A DNA stretch of 45,663 nucleotides from an uncultured Planctomycetaceae bacterium (GCA_903858815.1 CAIOKE010000261.1:1-45663), one strand, 5' to 3'. Numbered from the stretch's first letter, positions 1-8,192 are shown. Notes: a model not told the origin generated them from the letters alone. Made by a program: numbers and translations.

Positions 1-111
1 GTCGCTGTGAGAGGCGTCACAGCGTTGTATTTGCTGAAGGGTGGCCGGGCAGGAATGCCCGGGCTACGGTTGTTCCCCCTCCTGGGACCACCGAGCACCA
101 GCTCGGTGACG
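1..111. repeat. Intergenic three-hairpin repeat, copy 1
   Basis: First of two near-identical copies (the second begins at 169, a 168 bp period). It contains three successive inverted repeats: 3-10 with 17-24 (CGCTGTGA/TCACAGCG), 45-51 with 56-62 (CCGGGCA/TGCCCGG), and an ACCGAGC/GCTCGGT stem near 90-107. In this copy the third hairpin is extended by an outer stem, 81-87 with 113-119 (CCTGGGA/TCCCAGG). The left end may continue outside the window. Short ORFs through it are not credible genes. Function is unknown; a REP/BIME-like intergenic element is the simplest reading. Confidence 0.8.
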
Positions 112-168
112 ATCCCAGGGGGTCAGTCTTTGCTCCATCGAAACCAGCACACGGAATGCCGGGGGCTG

Positions 169-278
169 GTCGCTGTGAGAGGCGTCACAGCGATGTATTT
201 GCTGAAGGGTGGCCGGGCAGGAATGCCCGGGCTACGGTTGTCCCCCTCCTGGGACCACCGAGCACCAGCTCGGTGACG
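169..278. repeat. Intergenic three-hairpin repeat, copy 2
   Basis: Second copy of the element at 1-111. It differs by a substitution (gcgatg for gcgttg) and by one missing T in the T/C run after the second hairpin. All three inner stems are intact. The outer stem that extends the third hairpin in copy 1 is absent, because the sequence diverges immediately after GGTGACG. The 57 bp between the copies are unrelated spacer. Confidence 0.8.
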
Positions 279-293
279 GTATCCATATCCTGA

Positions 294-323
294 CGGCTCG
301 GCGGGAGCCTCGCCCTCACGAAG
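294..323 (-). repeat. Short intergenic repeat translating to LREGEAPAEP
   Basis: On the minus strand this 30-mer translates in one frame to LREGEAPAEP. I recall this peptide from spurious ORFs in many planctomycete genomes, where it marks a dispersed intergenic repeat and not a protein motif. It lies just downstream of the small minus-strand gene ending at 358 and next to the three-hairpin repeats, so positions 1-357 look like a repeat-filled intergenic region. Family membership is from memory and was not searched. Confidence 0.5.
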
Positions 324-357
324 GGAAGTCACTGGCCACCTCCGGGGCACGGTCAGA

Positions 358-822
358 TCAAGGCTGTGGAATGACAGCGATCGAATCTGCGGTCTGATGA
401 AACTCAGACCATCGTTGCCACGCATAGCTCCACTCCATCCACATTCGCATGACAGACCACAACAGCCGCATTCTTTCAAGCTGTTCTGCAGGCAGACGAG
501 TCTGCAGTGCCTGGGCTTCGCGTGCCGCCATATCCAGTCCCCAGCGTCGGGCCAGCAAACGACACAGGGTGTCGGCAGTGAGCTGCAGATCGGAGTCATC
601 TTCGTCGGCATCGTCGAATGCCGCTGCCGTGGTCTCATCCGGAATCAGACCACTGCGATCGGCGGCAACAAACTGCTCAAACAGCCGGCCACGAAAAGGC
701 TGCAGTTCCAGCGGACGAGTGGCAGCCTGTGCCTCCAGAATCAATGACTCAACTTCAGTCAGCAGACTGCGGACGCTGACTGTCGCATGGCGGGTTTTGA
801 CTGAACTGTTGTCTTCGGACAT
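358..822 (-). CDS. Small protein of unknown function downstream of queC
   Basis: A 154-residue protein that I do not recognise. It is probably soluble: no signal peptide or membrane segment is visible. An acidic patch (DDADEDDSD) lies near the middle, and the C-terminal third is rich in Trp, Met and Arg and looks helical. The ATG at 822 is preferred because GGAG lies about 9 bases upstream; a GTG at 837 would add five residues and lies on that GGAG. The gene starts 36 bp after the queC stop on the same strand, so the two are probably co-transcribed. That is the only hint of function. Confidence 0.65.
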   Translation of the reverse strand: MSEDNSSVKTRHATVSVRSLLTEVESLILEAQAATRPLELQPFRGRLFEQFVAADRSGLIPDETTAAAFDDADEDDSDLQLTADTLCRLLARRWGLDMAAREAQALQTRLPAEQLERMRLLWSVMRMWMEWSYAWQRWSEFHQTADSIAVIPQP

Positions 823-858
823 CAATTGATGCTCCACGGAATCATCTGAGGCAAAAAA

Positions 859-1551
859 TCAACGGTTGATATAGCGAATCGGATCTTTCGAGTTGGCTTC
901 AGCGAAACCTTTCAGTCTCAGCTGGCACGAATCACACTCTCCGCAGCTGGCACCGTCGGCTGCTGGATCGTAACAGCTGTGAGTCAGACCGTAATTCACC
1001 CCCAGCAGCAGGCCCTGCTGAATGATCTGCCCTTTGGTCAGATGAATCAGGGGCGCGTGAATGCGAATACGCCCACCTTCCACACCCACTTTTGTTGCCA
1101 GATTGGCCATCTGCTCAAAGGCCTGAACGAACTCTGGTCGACAGTCCGGGTAGCCACTGTAATCCACGGCATTGACACCCAGAAATAAGTCACTGGCCCC
1201 CAGTGATTCAGCCAGTCCCAGTGCCACGGAGAGGAAGATTGTATTGCGAGCGGGCACGTAGGTCACCGGGATGCCGGTGGACATCTCAGCTTCCCCTCGG
1301 TTATGCGGGACAGGAATGTCGTTGGTGAGTGCCGACCCCTGGAAGATGGCCGTATCAACACGAAATACGACATGACTGGCCACCTGTGCGGCGTTGGCCA
1401 CTTGCTGGGCGGCGGCAAGCTCGAAACGGTGTCGCTGACCATAGTCAAATGAAATGGCATGCAGTTCAAACCCCTGCGACTTTGCGATTGCCAGTGCAGT
1501 GGCCGAATCGAGCCCGCCACTGAGCAATATCACGGCCTTTGGAGCACCCAT
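859..1551 (-). CDS. queC: 7-cyano-7-deazaguanine (preQ0) synthase QueC
   Basis: QueC converts 7-carboxy-7-deazaguanine to preQ0 using ATP and ammonia, in cytoplasmic queuosine biosynthesis. The 230-residue protein, normal for the family, opens with the PP-loop SGGLDS at residues 11-16. It has the family's FDYGQRH segment, and near the C-terminus a cysteine cluster (CYDP...SCGECDSC) that binds zinc in characterised QueC proteins. The ATG at 1551 is preferred over a GTG at 1617, because AAAGG lies 7 bases upstream of it and the PP-loop then falls near the N-terminus as usual. The 66 bp before it hold a hairpin and a segment that could pair with the ribosome binding site. No other queuosine gene is in the window. 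Confidence 0.95.
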   Translation of the reverse strand: MGAPKAVILLSGGLDSATALAIAKSQGFELHAISFDYGQRHRFELAAAQQVANAAQVASHVVFRVDTAIFQGSALTNDIPVPHNRGEAEMSTGIPVTYVPARNTIFLSVALGLAESLGASDLFLGVNAVDYSGYPDCRPEFVQAFEQMANLATKVGVEGGRIRIHAPLIHLTKGQIIQQGLLLGVNYGLTHSCYDPAADGASCGECDSCQLRLKGFAEANSKDPIRYINR

Positions 1552-1617
1552 CAGCTGACCTTTCAGAAAGCCCGTGCAGGGGACACCGGTGGACGCTGAA
1601 AGTTCAGCCCCCTGCAC
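1552..1617 (-). promoter_or_regulatory. Structured leader of queC with possible SD-sequestering pairing
   Basis: The minus-strand leader carries a perfect 9 bp stem, GTGCAGGGG/CCCCTGCAC (1609-1617 with 1574-1582). Inside it is a small hairpin, GCTGA-ACTT-TCAGC. The inner CTTTCAG (1596-1602) is exactly complementary to CTGAAAG (1560-1566), which overlaps the Shine-Dalgarno AAAGG of queC. Two mutually exclusive structures are therefore possible, one hiding the ribosome binding site. The hairpin is seen directly; regulation is inferred. I could not match it to the preQ1-I riboswitch consensus. Confidence 0.4.
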
Positions 1618-1753
1618 ACTGCCATGTTCTCGCCGGAGTGCCCGGCAAACTCAACAGACCGACTGAGGTTTCCCGCAGATGCCGGGCAGATTCCCGAGCC
1701 GGGCAGACGATAAGGGCAGCCCGAAGGAGATATGGTGCGGCGGCAACAGCCTT

Positions 1754-2863
1754 TCAGGGAACCTGCGGGACTTCAATTTTTCGCCCCAGACAGATCCTGA
1801 ACCCATCACGTGAATCTGAGTAATGTGGCCCCATCAGCCCCAGTCGCACGGCGCATCGAGCATTTCCCGGAACGTCAAAGTAGTTTCCGCCTCGACACAC
1901 CGGTCGGTAATTTTCCTTCGCGAAAAACGGCTCTTCATGCCCCCCTTTGGGATCAAAATGATCAAGCACCACTTCCCAGACGCCACCGCACATATCAGCA
2001 AGGCCAAAACCATTGCGACCACGTTCGCCGAAATGATCAACGGGCGAAACAAACGGGTAACTGTCACTCCACGGTGCTTTAGCCAATGGCCATGCCCGAG
2101 TTCGCCCGGGCAGCAGGTCACAGGCGGAAATATTGAGCCGACCTTCACCCTCTTCCAACTCATCCCCCCACCAGAAGTTTCCGCGTGGACGTCCACCGCG
2201 ACAGGCATACTCCCACTCTGCATCCGTCGGTAATCGATATTCCAGTCCCTCGGGCAATCGTCCGGCTGCTTTTTCGCGAGTATTCAGCCAGTTGCAGAAC
2301 GCCCGAGCGTCCGCCCAGCTCACGCACACCACCGGGAAATCCTCCTGCTGTGGAAACTGCCAGTTCGGATCGCGCCAGCTTTTGCCCGCCATCGGTTCCC
2401 ACGGATGCACGACGCTGGTCGTCAACTGATATCCTTTCCATGCGGGGTTGAAGCACTGCGTTTTCCCGCCGGGACGTTCCGCATCCGTCAGATACCCGGT
2501 CTCTTCGGCGAAGCGACGGAACTGAGCCACACTGACCTCAGTGCGAGCCATCCAGAACCCCTGCCGAATTTTCATCGGGCGGGCTTCGCCTTCGTAGGCC
2601 TCGCGTTCAGTGCCCGGAGTAGCCCCGCCCTCGATACCCGTCGCCCAGGCGCGTTCCTTTGCTGTACTTCCCATCAGGAAATCGCCCGGGGGCACGTACA
2701 GAACCTCCAGCCGACACTCGGATCCCAGATCGAGTGTCCGTACCGTGCCAGCGGTGGGAGACTGTGCCGCAACATGACGCGCCAGCACAACAACCACAAA
2801 CGCCCAGACGCATACAAAAACGCGTCCAGTGCGCTGGTTCATGGCCGGGAATAATCTGGACAT
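1754..2863 (-). CDS. Secreted FGE/SUMF1-like protein lacking catalytic cysteines
   Basis: A 369-residue protein with a signal peptide (hydrophobic run at about residues 14-33, cleavage near AAQS) and a formylglycine-generating-enzyme fold over most of the rest. Family landmarks include PPGDFLMGS, RLPTDAEWEYACRGG, NGFGLADMCGGVWE and a final DGFRICL. In true FGE the RGGSY motif is followed by two active-site cysteines. Here the corresponding stretch is CRGGNYFDVPGNARCAVR, with Asp and Gly/Asn at those places. It is therefore unlikely to make formylglycine and may be one of the divergent FGE-fold proteins common in Planctomycetes. The start at 2863 has AGAGGGG 6 bases upstream. It is separated from the upstream DUF1559 gene by a terminator-like hairpin. 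Confidence 0.85.
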   Translation of the reverse strand: MSRLFPAMNQRTGRVFVCVWAFVVVVLARHVAAQSPTAGTVRTLDLGSECRLEVLYVPPGDFLMGSTAKERAWATGIEGGATPGTEREAYEGEARPMKIRQGFWMARTEVSVAQFRRFAEETGYLTDAERPGGKTQCFNPAWKGYQLTTSVVHPWEPMAGKSWRDPNWQFPQQEDFPVVCVSWADARAFCNWLNTREKAAGRLPEGLEYRLPTDAEWEYACRGGRPRGNFWWGDELEEGEGRLNISACDLLPGRTRAWPLAKAPWSDSYPFVSPVDHFGERGRNGFGLADMCGGVWEVVLDHFDPKGGHEEPFFAKENYRPVCRGGNYFDVPGNARCAVRLGLMGPHYSDSRDGFRICLGRKIEVPQVP

Positions 2864-3003
2864 CGCAGCCCCCCTCTGAACTGAACCCGATACGATCCAC
2901 GACTGGCAACACTGACAAACGAACCGTGAAAGATTAGCCTGCCGGAATCACTGAAGCAATCGAGAGCGTTCCCGGGGACACCGCACACCTGTGCAAACAA
3001 TGA

Positions 3004-3038
3004 CACCCCGTTGCCGAACGTCAGCCGACAACGGGGTG
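3004..3038 (-). terminator. Hairpin terminator after the DUF1559 gene
   Basis: A perfect 10 bp inverted repeat, CACCCCGTTG/CAACGGGGTG (3004-3013 with 3029-3038), with a 15-base loop. It begins 30 bp past the stop codon of the minus-strand DUF1559 gene. On the minus strand it is followed by TCATTGTTTG, a weak T-rich tail. It probably ends the lipoprotein-DUF1559 transcript before the FGE-like gene. Confidence 0.6.
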
Positions 3039-3068
3039 CAGTGCAACTTCATCATTTCGACGACGGAC

Positions 3069-4169
3069 TCAATCAACGTTGGCTGTCTCGCCACCGTCCC
3101 GGGTGCCGAGAGCGCTGTAAACTCGCAGGTCCACGTTTTCAGAGATGAATTTGACTGAACCGTCAGCCATCCCGAATTGCGCACCCCCTGTGTGCCGACT
3201 GCCAAAGCTGATTTCGTACGCTGCAAAAGCCGAGGAACCCACCGCGACCTTTTTCAGGTTCATCGCAACACCCGTTGAACCGAGGGCTTCCGACATATCG
3301 CCCTGGTTTGTGGTATCAACATCATCCGATCCAATACCCCAGTGATCCTTGCGTCCCTGCATGGGCTGATTATCCTCGCGAACCGTCCCCATCTGCGGAA
3401 TCGCCCCCACGTCCGGTACAGCCTCCCCAATCGCGATTGTGTTTGAGGTTCCGTCCGTGATGTCAGCCATGCGTTTCCCAATCATACCATAGTGAGCATC
3501 GTTTCGCTTGATTCGCTGATGGTTGACTTTCTGAGAGAACACGCCATCGAGATCGCTGATGACCTCCACCCAGCCGGTGGTACCCCACGGGGTTCCAACG
3601 TTCTGAATTCGGCGGTCATCGGCGAGGCGTCCGGAGACACAGCCGAGATAATTCATTGCCGTACGTTTCTGCACAATCCAGTTGTCTCCCGAAATATCGG
3701 CGACGGCCTCCGGAAATGTGTCGGAGGGGCAACGAAACGACGGGAACTTCTGCTCACAGACGAAAATATTCCGCCAGACCGGGGAATCGTTGGGATCTCC
3801 CGGCTTGCCTGGCAGCGGATAGGCCCACTGCGCATTGATTACACTGTCCTCCTGCATGGTCAGCATCTGATACGCAGCAGACTGTTCAACGAAGGGCAGC
3901 AAAAGTCCGCTCCACGTCGTTCCCACACCGAACTCTGCAGCCATCGGCCAGCCGTTGTAGACGTCGTGAAAGTTGTGGCAGGCCAGCGTCAGCTGCTTGA
4001 TGTTGTTTTTGCACTGCGTTCTGCGGGCTGCTTCACGAGCCTGCTGTACGGCAGGCAGCAGCAGTGAAACCAGAATCGCAATAATCGCAATCACCACCAG
4101 CAGTTCAATCAGAGTAAATCCCTGTCGACGGCGTACAGCCGACAACGTACCCACACGATGCAATCTCAT
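3069..4169 (-). CDS. DUF1559 protein with type IV prepilin leader (1)
   Basis: A 366-residue DUF1559 protein, a family greatly expanded in Planctomycetes. The basic N-terminus ends in the prepilin peptidase motif [14 protein letters not shown] at about residues 13-25. A hydrophobic helix with the family pattern [18 protein letters not shown] follows. Near the C-terminus is the hallmark [18 protein letters not shown]. Such proteins are expected to be cleaved and methylated like pseudopilins and exported to the periplasm or surface; their exact role is unknown. GGAG lies 6 bases before the ATG. The gene follows the small lipoprotein gene by 54 bp, a pairing typical of these genomes, and is followed by a hairpin terminator. 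Confidence 0.93.
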   Translation of the reverse strand: MRLHRVGTLSAVRRRQGFTLIELLVVIAIIAILVSLLLPAVQQAREAARRTQCKNNIKQLTLACHNFHDVYNGWPMAAEFGVGTTWSGLLLPFVEQSAAYQMLTMQEDSVINAQWAYPLPGKPGDPNDSPVWRNIFVCEQKFPSFRCPSDTFPEAVADISGDNWIVQKRTAMNYLGCVSGRLADDRRIQNVGTPWGTTGWVEVISDLDGVFSQKVNHQRIKRNDAHYGMIGKRMADITDGTSNTIAIGEAVPDVGAIPQMGTVREDNQPMQGRKDHWGIGSDDVDTTNQGDMSEALGSTGVAMNLKKVAVGSSAFAAYEISFGSRHTGGAQFGMADGSVKFISENVDLRVYSALGTRDGGETANVD

Positions 4170-4223
4170 AAACAGCTCCGTATCTGTCTGAAAATCCCCA
4201 TGACACTCGAAATCACAGGCAGC

Positions 4224-4712
4224 TCAGCCACCAGTGGCCGGTGCTGTGATGCGGAAATTGAAGGTGTTCTCACCGGATCCCACCGAGACGGCTTCAGGAG
4301 TTGTGGAAGGTTCCTCATACTCGGCAGGAAACACATTCCTGACTCCACCTTCCACCTCGCTGGGCTTCGTCTCCATCGGCAATGGCTTACCCTGTCTGTC
4401 AACCCACAGCGTGAAGGTGACTTTGTAATCTCCCGACCAGATCCCACGCTCGCCCTGAGGATGCTGGATAGCGAATTTGCCGGCAGCATCAGTCACCCCG
4501 AAACCAAATCCATGGCGATCGGGGTTAAACTCCGTAACGTCAGGAAAGAATCCGACTTTGCAATGCTCTACCAGCTGTCCGTTGAGTGATACCGTACCAG
4601 TCACCTCACGCATCGGAGGTTTGCCACAACCGCAGCACAGACTGATCGAAACAGCAATGAGCCCCAGAACAGTCCGTGACAATCGAACAGCCCAGTATGC
4701 CGAAGGTTCCAT
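4224..4712 (-). CDS. Lipoprotein with carboxypeptidase-regulatory-like beta domain
   Basis: A 162-residue predicted lipoprotein. A hydrophobic segment (about residues 12-26) ends in ISLCCGCG, giving cysteines for lipidation. The rest resembles the small carboxypeptidase-regulatory-like or transthyretin-like proteins often encoded beside DUF1559 genes: VTGTVSLNGQ starts the first strand, followed by VTDAAGKFAI and DYKVTFTLWV. The 54 bp gap to the DUF1559 gene implies one transcript and perhaps a shared extracellular role. No strong ribosome binding site is visible (GGAAAACGGAT before the ATG). The binding partner is unknown. Confidence 0.8.
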   Translation of the reverse strand: MEPSAYWAVRLSRTVLGLIAVSISLCCGCGKPPMREVTGTVSLNGQLVEHCKVGFFPDVTEFNPDRHGFGFGVTDAAGKFAIQHPQGERGIWSGDYKVTFTLWVDRQGKPLPMETKPSEVEGGVRNVFPAEYEEPSTTPEAVSVGSGENTFNFRITAPATGG

Positions 4713-4880
4713 ATCCGTTTTCCAGCTCGCAGTTCCCGCCTGCGACTCACACGCCGCAGCCCACCAGCATCAGTCTCTGTGCTGGCTGTAAAGTTCGCGT
4801 TATCCTCACGCGAACAACCCATGAAAAATGCTTTTGGATTCTGTTCAGAACATATGTGTATTCCAGGAGTTCGCTGCAAA

Positions 4881-4914
4881 TTGACTGCATTTGACTGGCA
4901 ACACATTGCCGGTC
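4881..4914. promoter_or_regulatory. Direct repeat plus dyad upstream of the phosphatase gene
   Basis: In the 260 bp between the divergent lipoprotein and phosphatase genes, TTGACTG occurs twice, at 4881-4887 and 4891-4897, a 10 bp period. The second copy overlaps a 9 bp stem (4893-4901 with 4906-4914, one T-G pair, loop CACA). A regulator or response-regulator site is possible. Phosphate-responsive boxes in other bacteria are 7 bp direct repeats with an 11 bp period, so the match is only suggestive. Confidence 0.3.
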
Positions 4915-4972
4915 AGGGAAGAATCCCTCGCTGCTGGCATCCCGCACTCGACCTGACTGACGGAGTTACCCT

Positions 4973-6865
4973 GTGACGTACCTGCATACGCTGCGCCCCG
5001 CATCACTGTTCGCTGCTTTTGCGTTGCTTCTGACCGGGCCAAATCCTGCCGTGGCTCACGACGGGCCTGATCCGGTAATCCACTGGGATTTCCGACCACA
5101 GCAGGTCGAAGGCACAAAGCTGCGAGCCAGACTTGGGATGGATGTGGTATTGTCGGGACCACTGCGGTGGTCTGCAGATGAATTCGGGCACTCACTGATG
5201 CTGACTCCCCGTACCGCCGCGTATGCTCAGCCAACAGGCTCCGCCACTGCACTTCCAACAAAGGCACTCACAGTCTCGGCGTGGGTCAGTTTGGACGAAC
5301 CGCTCGAGTGGGGCGGAATTATCGGTCGCATTCAGGACGACGGCGACCGCGAACTGGGCTGGATGCTGGGCTTTGACCGCAGCGTGTTCACACTCACAAT
5401 TTCCACCACGGGTGCTGATGACGGCGATGGGCGACACACAGTTCTGAAAGGCACAACCGCGTGGGTGCCCGGCAGATTTCATCACGTGGCAGCCGTTTTC
5501 GACGGCCAGTCTGCGCGGTTGTATGTCGATGGCAAAGAAGAAGCATTTACCGCCGAACAGTATGGTGAAATCCTTTATCCGGCTGCCCAGCAGCTTTCGC
5601 TGGGCAGCTTTCGTGACGGGAACGAAGACCATCGCATGACCGGTCGTCTGCGAGACATCCGGATCTTCGACCTTGCTGCGAAACCTGAATGGGTCCGTCT
5701 GGAGTTCGAGCATGGTGTGAAAGTTGCGGCCCTCGCAGCGAGGCCAGTCATTTCAGCCTCAGGGTTTGCGGTCGAACCGTATCTGCAGTTCGGTACTCAA
5801 ACCAGCATGACCGTGATGTGGCGCACCACACAACCCGGCTCGACACTGGTGCGCTACGGCGCCACGGCGGCCTGCGAACAGGAGCTGCAGCTGCCGGACC
5901 AGCGGGAAATTCATCAGGTGCTGCTCCCGAATCTGGAACCTGAGACTCAGTATTTCTACAGCGTGGAATCCACGCTGGCAGACGGTTCCATCGCGGAAAG
6001 CCCCACGTACACATTTACCACTGCGGTGCGCGAGCAGACTCCGTTCGCTTTCGCCGTCTTCGGGGATACTCAGAAGAACCCGGAGGTTTCCGGGAAACTG
6101 GCCACGATGGCGTGGGCTCAACGCCCCTCCTTCCTTGTTCACGTTGGCGATCTTGTTGACAAAGGCACGCTGGCAAATCACTGGACCGATCACTTTTTTC
6201 CGGGAATGAAGCCCGTCGCTCAAAGAATCCCCTTCTATCCGGTGCTCGGCAATCACGAAGAGAATTCGCACAACTATTTCGATTACATGGCGCTGCCGGA
6301 TCCTGAATATCGCTATACATTCCGCTATGGCAACACTCAGTTCTTCATGATCGACTCAAATCGAGATATTGCCCCTGGTTCGGAACAGTACGAATGGCTG
6401 AAGCGGGAACTGCAGCAGTCCACAGCGACCTGGAAGATTGCCTGCCATCATCACCCGCCGTATTCGTCTGACGAGGATGATTACGGCAATCTCTGGAAAA
6501 CCCGCGTGTCGACTCGTGGCGACCTGCGAGCCCGGCAGCTGGTGGCCCTGTACGAGCAGTTTCAGGTGGATATCGTGTGGAGTGGCCACATCCACAGCTA
6601 TGAACGCACATGGCCTGTGCGGGCAGGCGCAGCAGTTGAACGTGAGGGAACAATCTACATGGTCACGGGCGGTGCTGGTGGCAATCTCGAAACCGCCGGG
6701 CCATTTCGCCCCTTTTTTCAGAACAATGTCAAACATGGTCACCACTACTGTCTGGTGGCAGTGAATGGTGGAATTCTGGAGCTGAAGGCGTTTGATCTGG
6801 ACGGCCGACTGTTTGACACTGTGACGCTGCGAAAGCCGGCAACCGGTGTTAAAGAGCAGCCGTGA
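4973..6865 (+). CDS. Secreted LamG + purple-acid-phosphatase-like metallophosphoesterase
   Basis: A 630-residue exported protein. Signal peptide is about residues 1-28 (cleavage near AVAH). Residues about 55-245 form a LamG/concanavalin-like domain (KALTVSAWVSL, GRFHHVAAVFDGQSARLYVDG). A fibronectin-III-like domain as in purple acid phosphatases follows (about 255-350), then a calcineurin-like metallophosphoesterase. Metal-binding motifs are clear: GDTQ near 363, GDLVDKG near 390, GNHEE near 425, HHHPPYS near 491 and SGHIHSYERT near 536. It probably hydrolyses phosphate esters outside the cytoplasm, with LamG binding a glycan or surface. The start is GTG with GGAG about 7 bases upstream. It converges with the MFS gene, leaving 1 bp between stops. 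Confidence 0.9.
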   Translation: MTYLHTLRPASLFAAFALLLTGPNPAVAHDGPDPVIHWDFRPQQVEGTKLRARLGMDVVLSGPLRWSADEFGHSLMLTPRTAAYAQPTGSATALPTKALTVSAWVSLDEPLEWGGIIGRIQDDGDRELGWMLGFDRSVFTLTISTTGADDGDGRHTVLKGTTAWVPGRFHHVAAVFDGQSARLYVDGKEEAFTAEQYGEILYPAAQQLSLGSFRDGNEDHRMTGRLRDIRIFDLAAKPEWVRLEFEHGVKVAALAARPVISASGFAVEPYLQFGTQTSMTVMWRTTQPGSTLVRYGATAACEQELQLPDQREIHQVLLPNLEPETQYFYSVESTLADGSIAESPTYTFTTAVREQTPFAFAVFGDTQKNPEVSGKLATMAWAQRPSFLVHVGDLVDKGTLANHWTDHFFPGMKPVAQRIPFYPVLGNHEENSHNYFDYMALPDPEYRYTFRYGNTQFFMIDSNRDIAPGSEQYEWLKRELQQSTATWKIACHHHPPYSSDEDDYGNLWKTRVSTRGDLRARQLVALYEQFQVDIVWSGHIHSYERTWPVRAGAAVEREGTIYMVTGGAGGNLETAGPFRPFFQNNVKHGHHYCLVAVNGGILELKAFDLDGRLFDTVTLRKPATGVKEQP

Positions 6866-6866
6866 G

Positions 6867-8192
6867 TCAGCTGCCACTGCGTATCCTGCGGTCTGATTCG
6901 CGGTGCAGAAACACTGCCAGCAGCAAAGCCGCGATCAGTCCGATACCGGCCAGCAGCCACAGGAGTGTCGACCAGCCATGACTTTCAGCCAGTCGCGTAC
7001 AGGTCCAGTAGAATGTGCCAGTCGCGGCAAAACCGGCCGCATCCAGCAATGACACAAGAATACCGGCACGGGATCGGCCAAACTCGGCAGAAAAAATGCT
7101 GGCGGGGATGTAATAACAGGGCGACAGGCAGACACCAAAAACGAACAGCAGCAGCATAGCAGCAACGCCGGCGTTCGGCTCTGTCAGCCGAACCGAGGGC
7201 AGGGCGGCGAAGGCGGCAAGGCATGCGGCTGCCGTGATCAGCAAAACGGGCATGATAACTGCCATCCTGCGACGGCCCAGCCAGTCAAACAGGCACCCAC
7301 CGACCAGCACCGAAAGCAGGCTTCCAGCGGGGAATGCCGATGCCGTTCTGCCAGCGACCCCGGCAGACATCCCCATCGACTGCTGCAGGAACAGGGGAAT
7401 CAGCTGCAGAACATCCCACATCACGGCCATACCCATCAGGCTGCCGCAGATCAGCCAGCACTGCGAACTTCGGCAGAACCGCAGCAGTGCCTGAGATAAT
7501 GGTTCGGTGGACATCGGCTGGGGTGCGACAGACTCGTTCACCTGAGCCGGACGCGACTGAATCAGCAGGGCATAAACGGCTGCCAGAGGGAGTGTGACCA
7601 GAGCCATCATCCGCACCAGCCCGCGCCAGCCCACACTGTCCGCTGCTACGTACTCCGCTAAGCCCCACGTCACCAACAGCACACCGACTCGCGAACTTGT
7701 GGAAAGAATTCCCCACACTCTGCCGGCCTGTACCGGAGTTGCCCAGACGGCAACGAGGCGGATCATGGAAGGCCAGCCGGCAGCCTGAGCCAGAAACATG
7801 ACGAACACGGCAAGACTGACCTGCATCTGATTTTCTGCCAGTGAAAATCCGATGGTTCCCAGCGCCGCAAGCAGCAACCCCAGAGTCATCGTCACGCGAC
7901 CACCCAGCACGTCGGCCAGCCACCCCCACAGAAACTTGCCCGTCAACCCGCCCCACGTCCCGATCCCCACAACCTGTCCCCACTCCCCCAGCCTGATCCC
8001 CATCGCGGGATCACCACAGATCTCCGTGGAGGTCATTGCCGGCAGAGTTCTGAGAGCCATGGAAAAACCATAGGCCAGATACAGCAGCCCGAAGACTCGC
8101 ACCTGAGCAGATAAAGGTGGCTGGGAGGGCAAGGCAACGGGTTCGACATTGTCCGCAACAGGATCGGATTGCTTCAGTGCAGAGTCAGACAT
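6867..8192 (-). CDS. MFS transporter
   Basis: A 441-residue integral membrane protein with about 12 hydrophobic segments. After a polar N-terminal tail of about 30 residues, the first helix begins at VRVFGLLYLAYGFSMALR. The loop after helix 2 carries the MFS signature-like GWLADVLGGRVTM, and a second copy (FDWLGRRRMAV) lies in the C-terminal half, separated by a polar central loop (SRPAQVNESVAPQ). The overall look is of organophosphate/sugar-phosphate-type MFS carriers, but the substrate is not readable from sequence. The ATG has GGAG 8 bases upstream. It starts 53 bp after the acyltransferase stop on the same strand, so it may be second in that operon. Confidence 0.88.
   Translation of the reverse strand: MSDSALKQSDPVADNVEPVALPSQPPLSAQVRVFGLLYLAYGFSMALRTLPAMTSTEICGDPAMGIRLGEWGQVVGIGTWGGLTGKFLWGWLADVLGGRVTMTLGLLLAALGTIGFSLAENQMQVSLAVFVMFLAQAAGWPSMIRLVAVWATPVQAGRVWGILSTSSRVGVLLVTWGLAEYVAADSVGWRGLVRMMALVTLPLAAVYALLIQSRPAQVNESVAPQPMSTEPLSQALLRFCRSSQCWLICGSLMGMAVMWDVLQLIPLFLQQSMGMSAGVAGRTASAFPAGSLLSVLVGGCLFDWLGRRRMAVIMPVLLITAAACLAAFAALPSVRLTEPNAGVAAMLLLFVFGVCLSPCYYIPASIFSAEFGRSRAGILVSLLDAAGFAATGTFYWTCTRLAESHGWSTLLWLLAGIGLIAALLLAVFLHRESDRRIRSGS

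Noticed and set aside
1-278. The duplicated element as an insertion sequence or CRISPR remnant
   Set aside because: There is no transposase, no terminal inverted repeats with target duplication, and no repeat-spacer periodicity.
123-638. Minus-strand frame of 171 codons across the repeats and the small gene at 358-822
   Set aside because: It runs through a three-hairpin repeat copy and the LREGEAPAEP repeat, overlaps a better gene in another frame and shows no protein-like pattern.
859-1617. A longer QueC starting at GTG 1617
   Set aside because: The extra 22 residues fall in the leader hairpin, have no family similarity, and the ATG at 1551 has a well-placed ribosome binding site.
1552-1753. 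Canonical preQ1-I riboswitch upstream of queC
   Set aside because: I could not find the A-rich tail and short hairpin of that class; only a generic structured leader is supported.
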